Shown piece after piece: positions 32,463 to 47,243 of a stretch of 47,365 nucleotides of DNA. The DNA comes from Deltaproteobacteria bacterium (lineage in GTDB: Bacteria; Myxococcota_A; Polyangia; Haliangiales; JADYYK01). The first letter of the stretch is position 1; every line of letters starts with the position of its first letter. The stretch is taken from positions 1 through 47,365 of the forward strand of contig JADYYK010000195.1 of assembly GCA_020853705.1 (NCBI GenBank). Direction: 5' to 3'. The position numbers and the translations under genes are program-made. Below the pieces are notes generated by a model. The model searched no databases. It was not told the origin of the DNA and worked only from the letters and a program-made list of their open reading frames with translations.

Positions 32463-33200
32463 ATGCGTGTGCGCTGGGTGGCCGGCCTGCTGCTGGCCTG
32501 GGTGCTGAGCCAGGGCGGCTGCTTCATCGGCCATGGCAAGGACGGGAGGCGCACGGCACACGTCGGCAACGGCCTGCTCGGGGTCAGCGGGATCGCGCTG
32601 ATCGCGGGCACCGATGGCGGCGGGGCTGCGCTGGGTACCCTGTTCTTGCTGGGGGCCACCATCGGCACCCTGGGCACGCTGGCGGATGACTCCAAGGAGG
32701 CTCCCGCGGCGGCGCAGCGGGTCGACCTCGCCAGTGACGGCGCCGCGGGTGCGCCGGTGCGCGCCCCATCCCCGCGCCGCATGACCCCGGAGCTGTGCGG
32801 GCGCTGGTGGGACGCCGTGGCCGCGCGGCCCGCGCGCAGCGCGCAGCTCGGGGTGATCAGACGCATGCCGGCGGTCTGTCTGAAGGAGCGCCCGCGCTGG
32901 CTGGTGCTGGCGCCCGCGGGACGCACCGCCGAGGTGCGCACGCCCCCGGGACGGATCATGCGCCCCGATGCCTTCGGCCCGGAGCCGAAGCCGACGAATG
33001 AAGCAGCGGCGTCATCGTCACCAGCGGCGTCACCGTCGGCGTCACCGTCACCGTCGGCGTCGGCGCCACCGTCACCGCCGCCGGCAACGCGCGCGTTGAC
33101 CCGCGCCCAGTGTGATCAGCTCTGGCTCAGCATCGACGCCGAGGTCGACCTCGACCGCCGCGGCGCCCTCGAGAAGGCGCTGCCCACCGAGTGTCGCTGA
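32463..33200 (+). CDS. Lipoprotein with Ser/Pro/Ala linker, function unknown
   Basis: A 245-residue protein with a lipoprotein signal (VRWVAGLLLAWVLSQGGC, Cys20), a hydrophobic Gly-rich stretch (about 38-75) and a short helical domain (TPELCGRWWDAVAARPARS). A low-complexity linker made from GTCACC/GTCGGC-type repeats (about 33007-33080) leads to a second similar helical domain (LTRAQCDQLWLSIDAEVDLD). The two helical ends look like degenerate duplicates: each has a Cys followed by a Trp and ends with a Cys. GGAGG touches the ATG, which is unusually close. I do not recognise the family. Confidence 0.65.
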   Translation: MRVRWVAGLLLAWVLSQGGCFIGHGKDGRRTAHVGNGLLGVSGIALIAGTDGGGAALGTLFLLGATIGTLGTLADDSKEAPAAAQRVDLASDGAAGAPVRAPSPRRMTPELCGRWWDAVAARPARSAQLGVIRRMPAVCLKERPRWLVLAPAGRTAEVRTPPGRIMRPDAFGPEPKPTNEAAASSSPAASPSASPSPSASAPPSPPPATRALTRAQCDQLWLSIDAEVDLDRRGALEKALPTECR

Positions 33201-33208
33201 CCGCGGCA

Positions 33209-33250
33209 GGCGTCAGGCGCCAGCCTCCAGCCGTCAGGCGTCAGGTCTGA
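33209..33250. repeat. Six tandem heptamers at a convergent junction
   Basis: GGCGTCA, GGCGCCA, GCCTCCA, GCCGTCA, GGCGTCA, GGTCTGA lie head to tail and cover the stop codon of the DJ-1/PfpI gene. Confidence 0.55.
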
Positions 33251-33765
33251 GCGTCGAGCACCGCCAGCATCGCGCGCGCGAACGCCGGCAGATCCTTGGG
33301 CACCCGTGCGCTGACCAGGTTGCCGTCGGTGACCGCAGGGGCATCGAGCCACTCGGCGCCGGCGTTGACCACGTCGTCGCGGATGCCCACGGTGGAGGTC
33401 AACCGCCGCCCGCGCAGGATCCCCGCCGAGATCAAGATCCAGGGACCGTGACAGATGGTGGCCACCAGCTTGCCGGCGGCGTGCACCTCGCGCACACGGG
33501 CCAGCACCTCGGGATCGCGGCGCAGCTTGTCGGGGGCCCAGCCGCCCGGGGCCAAGATCCCCGCCAGCCCGGCGGCCGGGAAGTCCGCCACCTTGCCGTC
33601 GGTCGGACACGGATAGCCGTGTTTTCCCCGGTATTCACGCTCGCCAAGGCCAGCCAGCTTGGTCACATAGCCGGCCTCCTCGAGGCGCAGCTTGGGATAC
33701 CAGACCTCGAGGTCCTCGTAGTCGTGGGCGACCAGGATGAGGACCGTGCCCTTGTCGTTCGCCAT
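33241..33765 (-). CDS. DJ-1/PfpI-family protein
   Basis: A 174-residue single-domain protein: LILVAHDYEDLE (Glu17), GGWAPDKLR and the nucleophile elbow ATICHGPWILISAG with Cys105-His106. These are the catalytic elements of PfpI/YhbO-type proteins, which act as glyoxalases or deglycases on methylglyoxal damage and related stress. No signal peptide. It diverges from nfo with 19 bases between start codons and a shared palindromic -10, so damage-response control of both is plausible. The ATG at 33765 starts exactly at the fold. Confidence 0.88.
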   Translation of the reverse strand: MANDKGTVLILVAHDYEDLEVWYPKLRLEEAGYVTKLAGLGEREYRGKHGYPCPTDGKVADFPAAGLAGILAPGGWAPDKLRRDPEVLARVREVHAAGKLVATICHGPWILISAGILRGRRLTSTVGIRDDVVNAGAEWLDAPAVTDGNLVSARVPKDLPAFARAMLAVLDAQT

Positions 33766-33768
33766 GCG

Positions 33769-33779
33769 GCTACAGTAGC
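33769..33779. promoter_or_regulatory. Palindromic bidirectional -10 between DJ-1 and nfo genes
   Basis: GCTACAGTAGC (arms GCTAC/GTAGC around A). It reads TACAGT toward nfo (33771-33776, 8 bases before its ATG) and TACTGT toward the DJ-1/PfpI gene (6 bases before its ATG). Both messages would be leaderless or nearly so. Confidence 0.45.
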
Positions 33780-33784
33780 GCACC

Positions 33785-34747
33785 ATGCTGCTGGGCGCGC
33801 ACGAGTCGGTCGCGGGGGGCCTCCACCTGGCCTTCGAGCGCGGCCTGCGTGACGGCTGCCAGGCACTGCAGGTGTGGACGCGGTCGTCACGACAGTGGTC
33901 GGCGGCGCCGCTCGAGCCCGAGATGGTGGCGCGCTTCCGCGCCGCACACCGGGCCGCCGGCGGCTGGCCGACCGCGGCGCACGCGTCGTACCTCATCAAC
34001 CTGTGCGCGACCACCGACGCGCTGTGGGCGCGCTCGATCGCGACGCTGACCGACGAGTGCGAGCGCGCCGAGCTGCTCGGCATCGGCGCCGTGATCGTGC
34101 ACCCGGGAGCGCACCAGGGCGCCGGATCGGCGGCCGGCGTGGCCAAGGTGGCGCGCGCGCTGCGCCAGGTCTGCGCCGCGCTGCGCGGGCGGCGGGTTCG
34201 CCTGCTGCTGGAGTGCACCGCGGGCATGGGCAGCAGCGTGGGCTCCAGCTTCGAGGAGCTGGCCGGCATGCTGGACGCCGCCGGCGAGCGTCGCCTCGGG
34301 ATCTGCCTCGACACCCAGCACATGTGGGCGGCCGGGATCGACTGGACCACGGCGCGGGGCTATGCGGCCACCTTCGAGCGCTTCGACCGCCTGATCGGCC
34401 TCGGCCACCTGCGCGCGTTTCACCTCAACGACAGCAAGCGCCCGCTGGGGTCGCGGGTCGACCGCCACCAACGCATTGGCGACGGCGCCATCGGATTGGC
34501 GGCCTTCAGCCGGCTGGTGAACGACGCGCGCTTCGCCGACGTGCCGGGCCTGCTGGAGACGCCGCCGCTCCCGCCCTCGGCTTCGGGCGAGCCCGGCGCC
34601 GAGAGCTACGCCCAGGGCCTCGAGCGCCTGCGCTCGCTGCGTGGCGGCCGCCGTCGAGCGGATCCGGGCACTCGGCGCGCAGCTGACAGCCCTGACAGGC
34701 GTCGCCGCGCCAGATCCGATCGTACAGGCCCTGGACCTCGTCGATGA
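33785..34747 (+). CDS. nfo: Endonuclease IV (AP endonuclease) with read-through tail
   Basis: Endonuclease IV cuts DNA at abasic sites using three zinc ions. The 320-residue product carries the family motifs in order: GAHESVAGGL, HASYLINLC, IVHPGAHQG, LLLECTAGMGSSVG (metal Glu), CLDTQHMWAAG, and HLNDSKRPLGSRVDRH followed by GDGAIG. Family homology ends near SYAQGLERLRSLRG (about 34645); the last 32 residues are Arg/Asp/Pro-rich and lie opposite the conserved end of the PLD gene. The convergent overlap is 242 bases. It starts 20 bases from the DJ-1 gene. Confidence 0.9.
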   Translation: MLLGAHESVAGGLHLAFERGLRDGCQALQVWTRSSRQWSAAPLEPEMVARFRAAHRAAGGWPTAAHASYLINLCATTDALWARSIATLTDECERAELLGIGAVIVHPGAHQGAGSAAGVAKVARALRQVCAALRGRRVRLLLECTAGMGSSVGSSFEELAGMLDAAGERRLGICLDTQHMWAAGIDWTTARGYAATFERFDRLIGLGHLRAFHLNDSKRPLGSRVDRHQRIGDGAIGLAAFSRLVNDARFADVPGLLETPPLPPSASGEPGAESYAQGLERLRSLRGGRRRADPGTRRAADSPDRRRRARSDRTGPGPRR

Positions 34748-35275
34748 CGCCGTCGTCCTGGGTCAGCACGCCGAGCTCGAAGTTGCGCCGGCCGGCCCCC
34801 TTGGCGCCGAGGCCCGCGCCGGTCCAGTTGGCGCTACCGAGGTAGCAGGTCGCGGCGTCGACCACCACGGTCTTGAGGTGGACGCGCGGACAGGTGCGCA
34901 GCTCGAGGCCGCCGGCGACCAGGCGGCGGTGGCGATCGAACTCGGCGCGAAACGCGCGCGACGGCAGGGTGGCCGCCAGCAGGCGCAGCTCGACCCCGCG
35001 CTCGCTGAGCTCGTCGAGGACCTCGAGGATCGAGCGGTACGCGGGGGCGCGGCTGCTACCCGGGGCGGAGCGGCGCTGGCCGGGGCGAGCGCGCCAGTCC
35101 TCGACCATCAGCTCCTTGAGGTTGGCGGTCGAGATCCACAGGCTGGCGCTGGCGCGCAACACCGCCTCGATGACCGCCTCGTAGTGGCCGCGACCGGCGA
35201 TCAGGGACAGCGCGACCGCGCGGGCGGGACGGACGAAGTCGCACCCGGTCTCGACCGGGGGGCTGCGCCGCGAGC

Positions 35276-35279
<4 letters not shown>
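34506..35279 (-). CDS. PLD-family nuclease-like protein coupled to lhr
   Basis: The GTG at 35279 overlaps the lhr stop by GTGA. The 257-residue product resembles phospholipase-D-superfamily nucleases: YEAVIEAVLRASASLWISTA (start of the fold) and one HxKx4D motif, VHLKTVVVD (His134, Lys136, Asp141), with GSANWTG after it. A cysteine cluster, C195-QG-C198-QLRAE-C204, follows and may bind zinc. Only one HKD motif is present, so a dimer would be needed for activity. Homology stops near residue 208; the remaining 50 Arg/Ala-rich residues are antisense to nfo. Coupling to the helicase suggests joint nucleic-acid processing. Confidence 0.75.
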
Positions 35280-39961
<4,682 letters not shown>

Positions 39962-40034
39962 GAAGCCCAGCCTAGCTGCTCACACGCAGCACTGCAAGGA
40001 TGTTCAGCGCACCGCCCCTTCCATATACAGCTGC

Positions 40035-42488
40035 TCAGCGCGTCCTGATGCGGATGCCATTGAACGGCTGCGACGGCCGTGAACCGCCACCGCCCTGCCC
40101 CTGACCACCGCCACCACCGCCGCGCCCGCCACCACCTCCGCCGGGCCGCCCACCACCACCACCGCCATATGCGCCCCCGCCGCCCGGCCGCCCGCCACCT
40201 CCCGCGCCGCCGCCACCTCCCGCCCCCGCCCGCGCGCCACCTTGCATCGCCGCACCCGCCGACCCCGCCGGAGCCGCCGTGGTCTGCTTGATCGACAGCC
40301 CGATCCGCTTGCGGTCGACCTCCACCTTCATCACCTTGACCTTGACGCGATCGCCGACCTTCACGACCTCCGCCGGGTCCTTCACGAAGCGATGCGCCAG
40401 CTCGCTCACGTGCACGAGGCCATCCTGGTGCACCCCGACATCCACGAAGGCCCCGAACGCCGCCACGTTGGTCACCACCCCCTGCAGCACCATGCCCTCC
40501 TGCAGGTGGCTGATCTCGGTCACGTCATCGCGGAACCCGACCGCCTCGAAGCCCTCGCGCGGATCGCGCCCGGGTCGCTCCAGCTCTGCCACGATGTCGC
40601 GCAACGTCGGCTCACCGCGCCGCTCATCCACATACTTGCCGAGCTGCAGCCGCGCCAGCAGCTCCTTCTGGCCGACCAGTCCACTGACCGCGACCCCGAG
40701 GTCGGCCGCCATGCGCTCGACCACGTCATAGCTCTCGGGGTGCACCGCGCTGGCGTCCAGCGGATGTGCGCCCCCGCGAATGCGCAGAAATCCCGCCGCC
40801 TGCTCGAACGCCTTGGCGCCCAGCCGTGGCACCTCCATGAGCTGCTTGCGCGACGCGAACGCGCCGTGCTGCGCGCGCCACGCCACGATCGCCTTGGCCA
40901 GCGCCTCACCGATCCCCGACACATACGCGAGCAAGCGCGCCGACGCCGTGTTGACCTCGACCCCGACACGGTTGACCGACGACTCGACGACCCCGTCCAG
41001 CGCACGCCTGAGCGCCGACTGATCGACGTCATGCTGGTACTGCCCCACACCGATCGACTTGGGGTCGATCTTGACCAGCTCGGCCAGCGGATCCTGCAAG
41101 CGCCGCCCGATCGACACCGCGCCGCGCACGGTCACGTCCTGATCGGGCAGCTCCTCGCGCGCGACCTCGGACGCCGAGTACACCGAGGCCCCGCTCTCGC
41201 TCACCGACACCACCAGGCACGACGCCGGCAACCCACCGTCCTGCTTGACCGCACGCACCACCGCCTCGGTCTCGCGCCCCGCGGTGCCGTTGCCGATGGC
41301 GACCGCCTCGATCCTGTGCTTCGCCACCAGGGCGCGCAGCACCTGCTTGGCCTCGTCCAGGCGCCGCTGCGGCTCGTGCGGATAGATCACGGTGTGCTCG
41401 ACCAGATCGCCCTTGTCGTCGAGCGCCGCGACCTTGACCCCGGTGCGAAACCCGGGATCCAGCGCCAGCACGCGCTTGCCCCCCAGCGGCGCGGCCAGCA
41501 GAAGATGGCGCAGGTTCTCGGCAAACACGCGGATCGCCTCGGCATCCGCGCGCTCCTTCAGGGCCAGCCGCACGTCGACCTCGATCGACGGCGCCAGCAG
41601 CCGGTCATAGGCGTCGCCCAGCGCGCGCTCGAGCTCGCCGCCCAGGGCGCCACCGTGCCCGCGCATGACCCGCCCGCGCACCCGCGTCAGCGCCGCCTCG
41701 CGATCGATCTCCAGCGACACCCGCAGCGCGCCCAGCTTCTCGCCGCGACGCAGCGCCAGCACCCGGTGTGACGGCAGCGTGCGCACCGGCTCCTCGAACT
41801 GGTGGTAGTCCTCGAACTTGCGGGCGTCCTCGGCTGACAGCGCGGGCTCGCCCTCCTTGGGCTTGCGCTCGCTCTTGCGCGCCGCCATGCGCCCCTCGGC
41901 CAGCGCCTGCTCGCGTAGCCCGGCGCGCACGGTGGCGTCCTCCGCCACCCGCTCGGCCACGATGTCGCGCGCGCCCTGCCAGGCCGCGTCGGCGTCCGGC
42001 ACCCCCTTGTCACCGGACACGTAGCGCGCTGCCAGCGCCGCCGCTGGCTCGGCGAGCTGCTCCGCCTGGGTCCAGATCAGGTCCGCCAGCGGCTCCAGCC
42101 CGCGCTCGCGCGCGATGATCGCCCGGGTGCGCCGCTTGGGCTTGAAGGGCAGATAGAGGTCCTCGAGCTCGGTCTTCGACGTGGTCGCCAGCAGGCGCGC
42201 CCGCAGCTCCGCGGTCAGCTTGCCCTGCTCGCTGATCGACGCCAGCACCGCGCGGCGCCGCTCGTCGAGCTCGCGCAAGTAGGCGCCACGCTCCTGGATC
42301 TTGCCGAGCTGGACCTCGTCGAGCCCGCCCGTGACCTCCTTGCGGTAGCGCGCCACGAAGGGAATCGTGGCGCCGCCGGCGAACAGCTCCAGGGTGCGGG
42401 CAACGGAGGGACGGGGCAGCGACAGCTCGGCCGCCACCGCGGCGGCGAGGTCGAGCGCAGGCAACGGAAGCTCGGTCATGCTGATCAT
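40035..42488 (-). CDS. tex: Tex-family S1 RNA-binding protein with glycine-rich tail
   Basis: Tex is a conserved nucleic-acid-binding protein related to eukaryotic Spt6, implicated in transcription and RNA surveillance. The 817-residue product has the Tex N-terminal helical domain (TIPFVARYRKEVTGGLDEVQ), a YqgF-like domain (LALDPGFRTGVKVA, AIGNGTAGRETEAVV), helix-hairpin-helix (VNTASARLLAYVSGIGEALA) and an S1 domain (VVTNVAAFGAFVDVGVHQDG, then KVMKVEVDRKRIGLSI). After about 725 it adds an 80-residue Gly-rich RPGGGG/RGGG tail, like eukaryotic RGG RNA-binding segments, ending in basic RIRTR. ATG 42488 or 42479 may be the start. It precedes lhr. Confidence 0.93.
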   Translation of the reverse strand: MISMTELPLPALDLAAAVAAELSLPRPSVARTLELFAGGATIPFVARYRKEVTGGLDEVQLGKIQERGAYLRELDERRRAVLASISEQGKLTAELRARLLATTSKTELEDLYLPFKPKRRTRAIIARERGLEPLADLIWTQAEQLAEPAAALAARYVSGDKGVPDADAAWQGARDIVAERVAEDATVRAGLREQALAEGRMAARKSERKPKEGEPALSAEDARKFEDYHQFEEPVRTLPSHRVLALRRGEKLGALRVSLEIDREAALTRVRGRVMRGHGGALGGELERALGDAYDRLLAPSIEVDVRLALKERADAEAIRVFAENLRHLLLAAPLGGKRVLALDPGFRTGVKVAALDDKGDLVEHTVIYPHEPQRRLDEAKQVLRALVAKHRIEAVAIGNGTAGRETEAVVRAVKQDGGLPASCLVVSVSESGASVYSASEVAREELPDQDVTVRGAVSIGRRLQDPLAELVKIDPKSIGVGQYQHDVDQSALRRALDGVVESSVNRVGVEVNTASARLLAYVSGIGEALAKAIVAWRAQHGAFASRKQLMEVPRLGAKAFEQAAGFLRIRGGAHPLDASAVHPESYDVVERMAADLGVAVSGLVGQKELLARLQLGKYVDERRGEPTLRDIVAELERPGRDPREGFEAVGFRDDVTEISHLQEGMVLQGVVTNVAAFGAFVDVGVHQDGLVHVSELAHRFVKDPAEVVKVGDRVKVKVMKVEVDRKRIGLSIKQTTAAPAGSAGAAMQGGARAGAGGGGGAGGGGRPGGGGAYGGGGGGRPGGGGGGRGGGGGGQGQGGGGSRPSQPFNGIRIRTR

Positions 42489-42547
42489 CTAGCCGGCCCC
42501 GCGCGCGGTTGGGAGCTTGACAGCGCGCACCGGTTGCTTGCGTGAGC

Positions 42548-42553
42548 TATGCT
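42548..42553 (+). promoter_or_regulatory. Candidate -10 box of the sirtuin operon
   Basis: TATGCT, 6 bases before the ATG at 42560 and preceded by GC, the same GCTATGCT octamer as the box before the gene at 2312. TTGACA at 42517-42522 is too distant (25 bases) to be its -35. Confidence 0.4.
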
Positions 42554-42559
42554 CTGCGC

Positions 42560-43333
42560 ATGCAGTGTCCGGGACATGACGAGCTGGTCGGCCTCCTCCG
42601 TGAGGCGCGCCACATCCTCGTCTTCACCGGGGCGGGGATCTCGACCGGCAGCGGCATCCCCGACTTCCGCGGCCCCAACGGGGTGTGGACCAAGCGCTCC
42701 CCGGTCTACTTCGAAGAGTTCATGACCTCGCCGTTCAAGCGCCGTGAATACTGGGAATACAAGGTCGAGGCCTGGGACGCCTTCAGCGCCGCGCGCCCCA
42801 ACCGCACCCACGTCGCCATCGCCGACCTCGAGCGCCAGGGTCGCCTCGGCGCCCTGGTGACCCAGAACATCGACGGCTTGCACCAGGCCGCCGGCCTCGC
42901 CGACGACCGGGTCATCGAGATCCACGGCACCAACCGGCTGGTCGAGTGTGTCGCCTGCGGCGTGCGCGGCGCGCCCGAGCCCGCCATCGCGGCGTTCCGC
43001 GAGACCGGAGAGGTCCCGACCTGCGCCGCCTGCGCGGGCTGGCTGAAGTTCGCCACCATCTCGTTCGGACAGGGCCTGCGCCCCGAGGTGCTCGAGCACG
43101 CGCTACAAGAGGCGGCATCGGCCGACCTCGTGCTGGCGCTGGGCTCCACGCTGTCGGTCCACCCTGCGGCGTCCATCCCGCTGGTCGCGGTCAAGCGCGG
43201 CGCCCCCTATGTCGTCGTCAACCGCGGCGAGACCGACCACGACAAGCTGGCCACGTTGCGCCTCGAGGGCGACGTCGCCGACATCGTACCGCCCGCCGTG
43301 GCCGAGCTGTCGCCACCTCGCGCCCGCGCATGA
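42560..43333 (+). CDS. Sirtuin NAD-dependent protein deacylase
   Basis: Sirtuins remove acyl groups from lysine using NAD. The 257-residue protein has GAGISTGSGIPDFRGPNGVW (24-43), TQNIDGLHQAAG (101-112), catalytic His122 in IEIHGTN, zinc cysteines C130-VAC133 and C155-AAC158, and GSTLSVHPAA. All key residues are present, so it should be active. The ATG at 42560 is preferred over a GTG at 42542. Its stop overlaps the next gene's ATG (ATGA), making a coupled sirtuin, SecDF-head lipoprotein and RlmN-type operon. It diverges from tex by 71 bases. Confidence 0.92.
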   Translation: MQCPGHDELVGLLREARHILVFTGAGISTGSGIPDFRGPNGVWTKRSPVYFEEFMTSPFKRREYWEYKVEAWDAFSAARPNRTHVAIADLERQGRLGALVTQNIDGLHQAAGLADDRVIEIHGTNRLVECVACGVRGAPEPAIAAFRETGEVPTCAACAGWLKFATISFGQGLRPEVLEHALQEAASADLVLALGSTLSVHPAASIPLVAVKRGAPYVVVNRGETDHDKLATLRLEGDVADIVPPAVAELSPPRARA

Positions 43334-44316
43334 CGCGCGCGCCGCGGCGCGCAGCGCGGCAGCTGTCCGGCCCGGCGCTCGCATGCGCCCGGACAGCGCT
43401 GTCGGCGCTGCTGCTGGCGGGCCTGCTGGTCGCGCCGAGCGGCTGCTCGCGTGAGCCCCGCCAGGGGGAGGGCAAGGACACCCCAGGTCCGCCCAGGAGC
43501 CGCGTCACGCTGCGCTTCGAGCTGGCGACCCCGTCGGTCGAGCCCCTGATGGCGCTGCGCAAGGCCGAGCGCACCATCAAGGCCCGGCTCGCCGCCGCCC
43601 ACGTCGCGGGGGCCATGGTGTCGCTCGACGGGCCGGTCATCAAGATCGCGCTCCCCCTCATGACCGCCCCCGAGGTCGACGCCGTGCGTGCCCTGGTGAC
43701 CCCGGTCGGGCGCCTCGAGCTGTCGCTGGTCGAGGAGAGCGCCGACCCCCTGCTGGCGCTGGCCGACGCGGCCCAGAGCAGCGGCGACGGCGCCGGTGTC
43801 ACCGTGCACCGCGGCGGCAACCCGAGCGACATCCAGTTCGACGCCCCCAGCATCCCCGCCTTCACGAGCTGGCTGCTCGGGCTGCGCTCGACGCTGCGCC
43901 CGGACAACGGACGCAGCTTCAAGTTCGAGCAGCGCGCCACCGGTGTGCGCGCCTACCTCATCGAGCCCGGGGTGCGCATCTCGGGCAGCTCGCTGTTCGA
44001 CGCCACGCCGGTCGAGAACGGCACCGACATCGCGGCGGTGCGGATCTACCTCGATCACGCCGGCACCGAGGCCCTCGACGCCCTGACGGCGACCTACCAG
44101 GGCCGCCGGCTGGCCGTCGTACTCGACGATCGCATCCTGGTCGCGGCCACCATCGGCGCCCGCATCCGGGGCGGACAGGCGCTGATCACCCTTGGCGAAC
44201 GCGCACATGGCGAGGCTGGTCGCGCCGAGGCCGGACGTCTGGCCGCCCTGCTGCGCGCCGGTGCGCTGCCCGGCCCGCTGCGCGAACGGTTGCCAGGCAA
44301 GCCGCCCCCGCGGTAA
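43330..44316 (+). CDS. Lipoprotein-like SecDF P1-head-domain protein
   Basis: The ATG at 43330 overlaps the sirtuin stop. The 328-residue product has a signal with a possible lipobox (GLLVAPSGC, Cys near 38; the residue at -3 is atypical). It then has two beta-alpha units resembling the periplasmic P1 head of SecD: APEVDAVRALVTPVGRLELSLVEE, and AAVRIYLDHAGTEALDALT followed by LAVVLDDRILVAATIGARI. Free-standing SecD-head proteins without the membrane domain occur in some bacteria; role unknown, possibly handling exported proteins. There is a short gap of 8 bases to the RlmN-type gene. Confidence 0.7.
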   Translation: MTRAPRRAARQLSGPALACARTALSALLLAGLLVAPSGCSREPRQGEGKDTPGPPRSRVTLRFELATPSVEPLMALRKAERTIKARLAAAHVAGAMVSLDGPVIKIALPLMTAPEVDAVRALVTPVGRLELSLVEESADPLLALADAAQSSGDGAGVTVHRGGNPSDIQFDAPSIPAFTSWLLGLRSTLRPDNGRSFKFEQRATGVRAYLIEPGVRISGSSLFDATPVENGTDIAAVRIYLDHAGTEALDALTATYQGRRLAVVLDDRILVAATIGARIRGGQALITLGERAHGEAGRAEAGRLAALLRAGALPGPLRERLPGKPPPR

Positions 44317-44324
44317 GGGAGCCT

Positions 44325-45386
44325 GTGGCGGTGAACCTCAAGGACCTGGACCTGGACGAGCTGGCGACCGCGCTGGCGCCGGCCGCGCCTGGGCGCACGC
44401 CACTGCTCAAGGTGTTCGCCGCGGTGTTCGCCCACGGCGCGCGCACCGTCGCCGAGGTCGGCGCCGCGCGCCAGGTCACCCGCGGCGTGCGCGACTTCGT
44501 GGTCGAACACGGCGAGCTGCCCACGCTGACCGTGGTCGAACGCCGCCGCGCCAGCGATGGCTTCGTGAAGTATCTGTTCGAGTCCCCGCTGGGGGGGCGG
44601 ATCGAGGCGGTGCGCATCCCGCTGTTCGAGGACAAGTACGTCGTCTGTGTGTCGTCCCAGGTCGGGTGCGCGCTGGCGTGTGACTTCTGCGCCACCGGGC
44701 GCATGGGCTTCTCGCGCAACCTGGCGACCTGGGAGATCCTCGATCAGGTCCTGACGGTGCGCGCCGAGGCCGACCGCCCGGTGCGCGGGGTGGTCTTCAT
44801 GGGCATGGGCGAGCCGCTGCTCAACTACGTGAACACCATCCGCGCCGCGCGCATCATGGCGCACCCCGCCGGCATGGCCATCTCGGGCAAGGCCATCACC
44901 TTCTCGACCGTCGGTGTGGTGCCCGCGATTCGCCGCTACATCGCCGACGATCACCCCTATCGCCTCGCGTTTTCGCTGACCTCCGCGATCCCCGACAAGC
45001 GCGCCGCAGTGCTGCCGGTCGAGCGCACCCACCCCTTGCCCGAGCTGGTCGCCGCCATCCGCGACTATGCCGCCGCGCGCCGCGAGCGCGCCATGCTGGC
45101 CTACGTGATGATCCGCGACTTCAACACCGGCCGCGAGGACGCCGAGGCGCTGGCCCGTGTCTTCGCGGGCATCCCGGTCAAGCTCGACCTCATCGACGTC
45201 ACCGACCCCAGCGGCAAGTACCAGCCCCCGACCGCCGCCGAGCTGGCCGCCTTCCGGGATCACCTGCAGGTGGTCGGCGCCCCCATCGCGCGCCGCTACT
45301 CGGGTGGCGCCGAGATCGGCGCCGCCTGCGGCACCCTCGAGGCGTCACAGCGCGGCGGCAAGCTGGTCGTGCTGAACGCCAGCTGA
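44325..45386 (+). CDS. rlmN: RlmN/Cfr-family radical SAM RNA methyltransferase
   Basis: RlmN methylates C2 of adenosine 2503 in 23S rRNA and A37 of some tRNAs. The 353-residue product has CVSSQVGCALACDFCATG (cluster cysteines 115, 119, 122), FMGMGEPLLN, FSTVGVVPAIRRY and near the end GAACGTLEAS, whose Cys335 matches the methyl-carrying cysteine. It is shorter than E. coli RlmN (384) and its N-terminal helical domain is trimmed, so it could be an RlmN-like paralogue. The GTG at 44325 has AAGGGAG 4 bases before it. It ends 3 bases before the converging sppA gene. Confidence 0.78.
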   Translation: MAVNLKDLDLDELATALAPAAPGRTPLLKVFAAVFAHGARTVAEVGAARQVTRGVRDFVVEHGELPTLTVVERRRASDGFVKYLFESPLGGRIEAVRIPLFEDKYVVCVSSQVGCALACDFCATGRMGFSRNLATWEILDQVLTVRAEADRPVRGVVFMGMGEPLLNYVNTIRAARIMAHPAGMAISGKAITFSTVGVVPAIRRYIADDHPYRLAFSLTSAIPDKRAAVLPVERTHPLPELVAAIRDYAAARRERAMLAYVMIRDFNTGREDAEALARVFAGIPVKLDLIDVTDPSGKYQPPTAAELAAFRDHLQVVGAPIARRYSGGAEIGAACGTLEASQRGGKLVVLNAS

Positions 45387-45389
45387 AGG

Positions 45390-47243
<1,854 letters not shown>

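Noticed and set aside
33007..33080. A further hexamer array of the GTGCTC type in the lipoprotein gene
   Set aside because: The repeats (TCACCG, TCGGCG) are irregular triplets typical of Ser/Pro/Ala linkers and are not in perfect hexamer register.
40242..41771. A 509-codon frame opposite tex
   Set aside because: Composition (His/Arg/Leu) typical of antisense reading in GC-rich DNA, and Tex domains are unmistakable.
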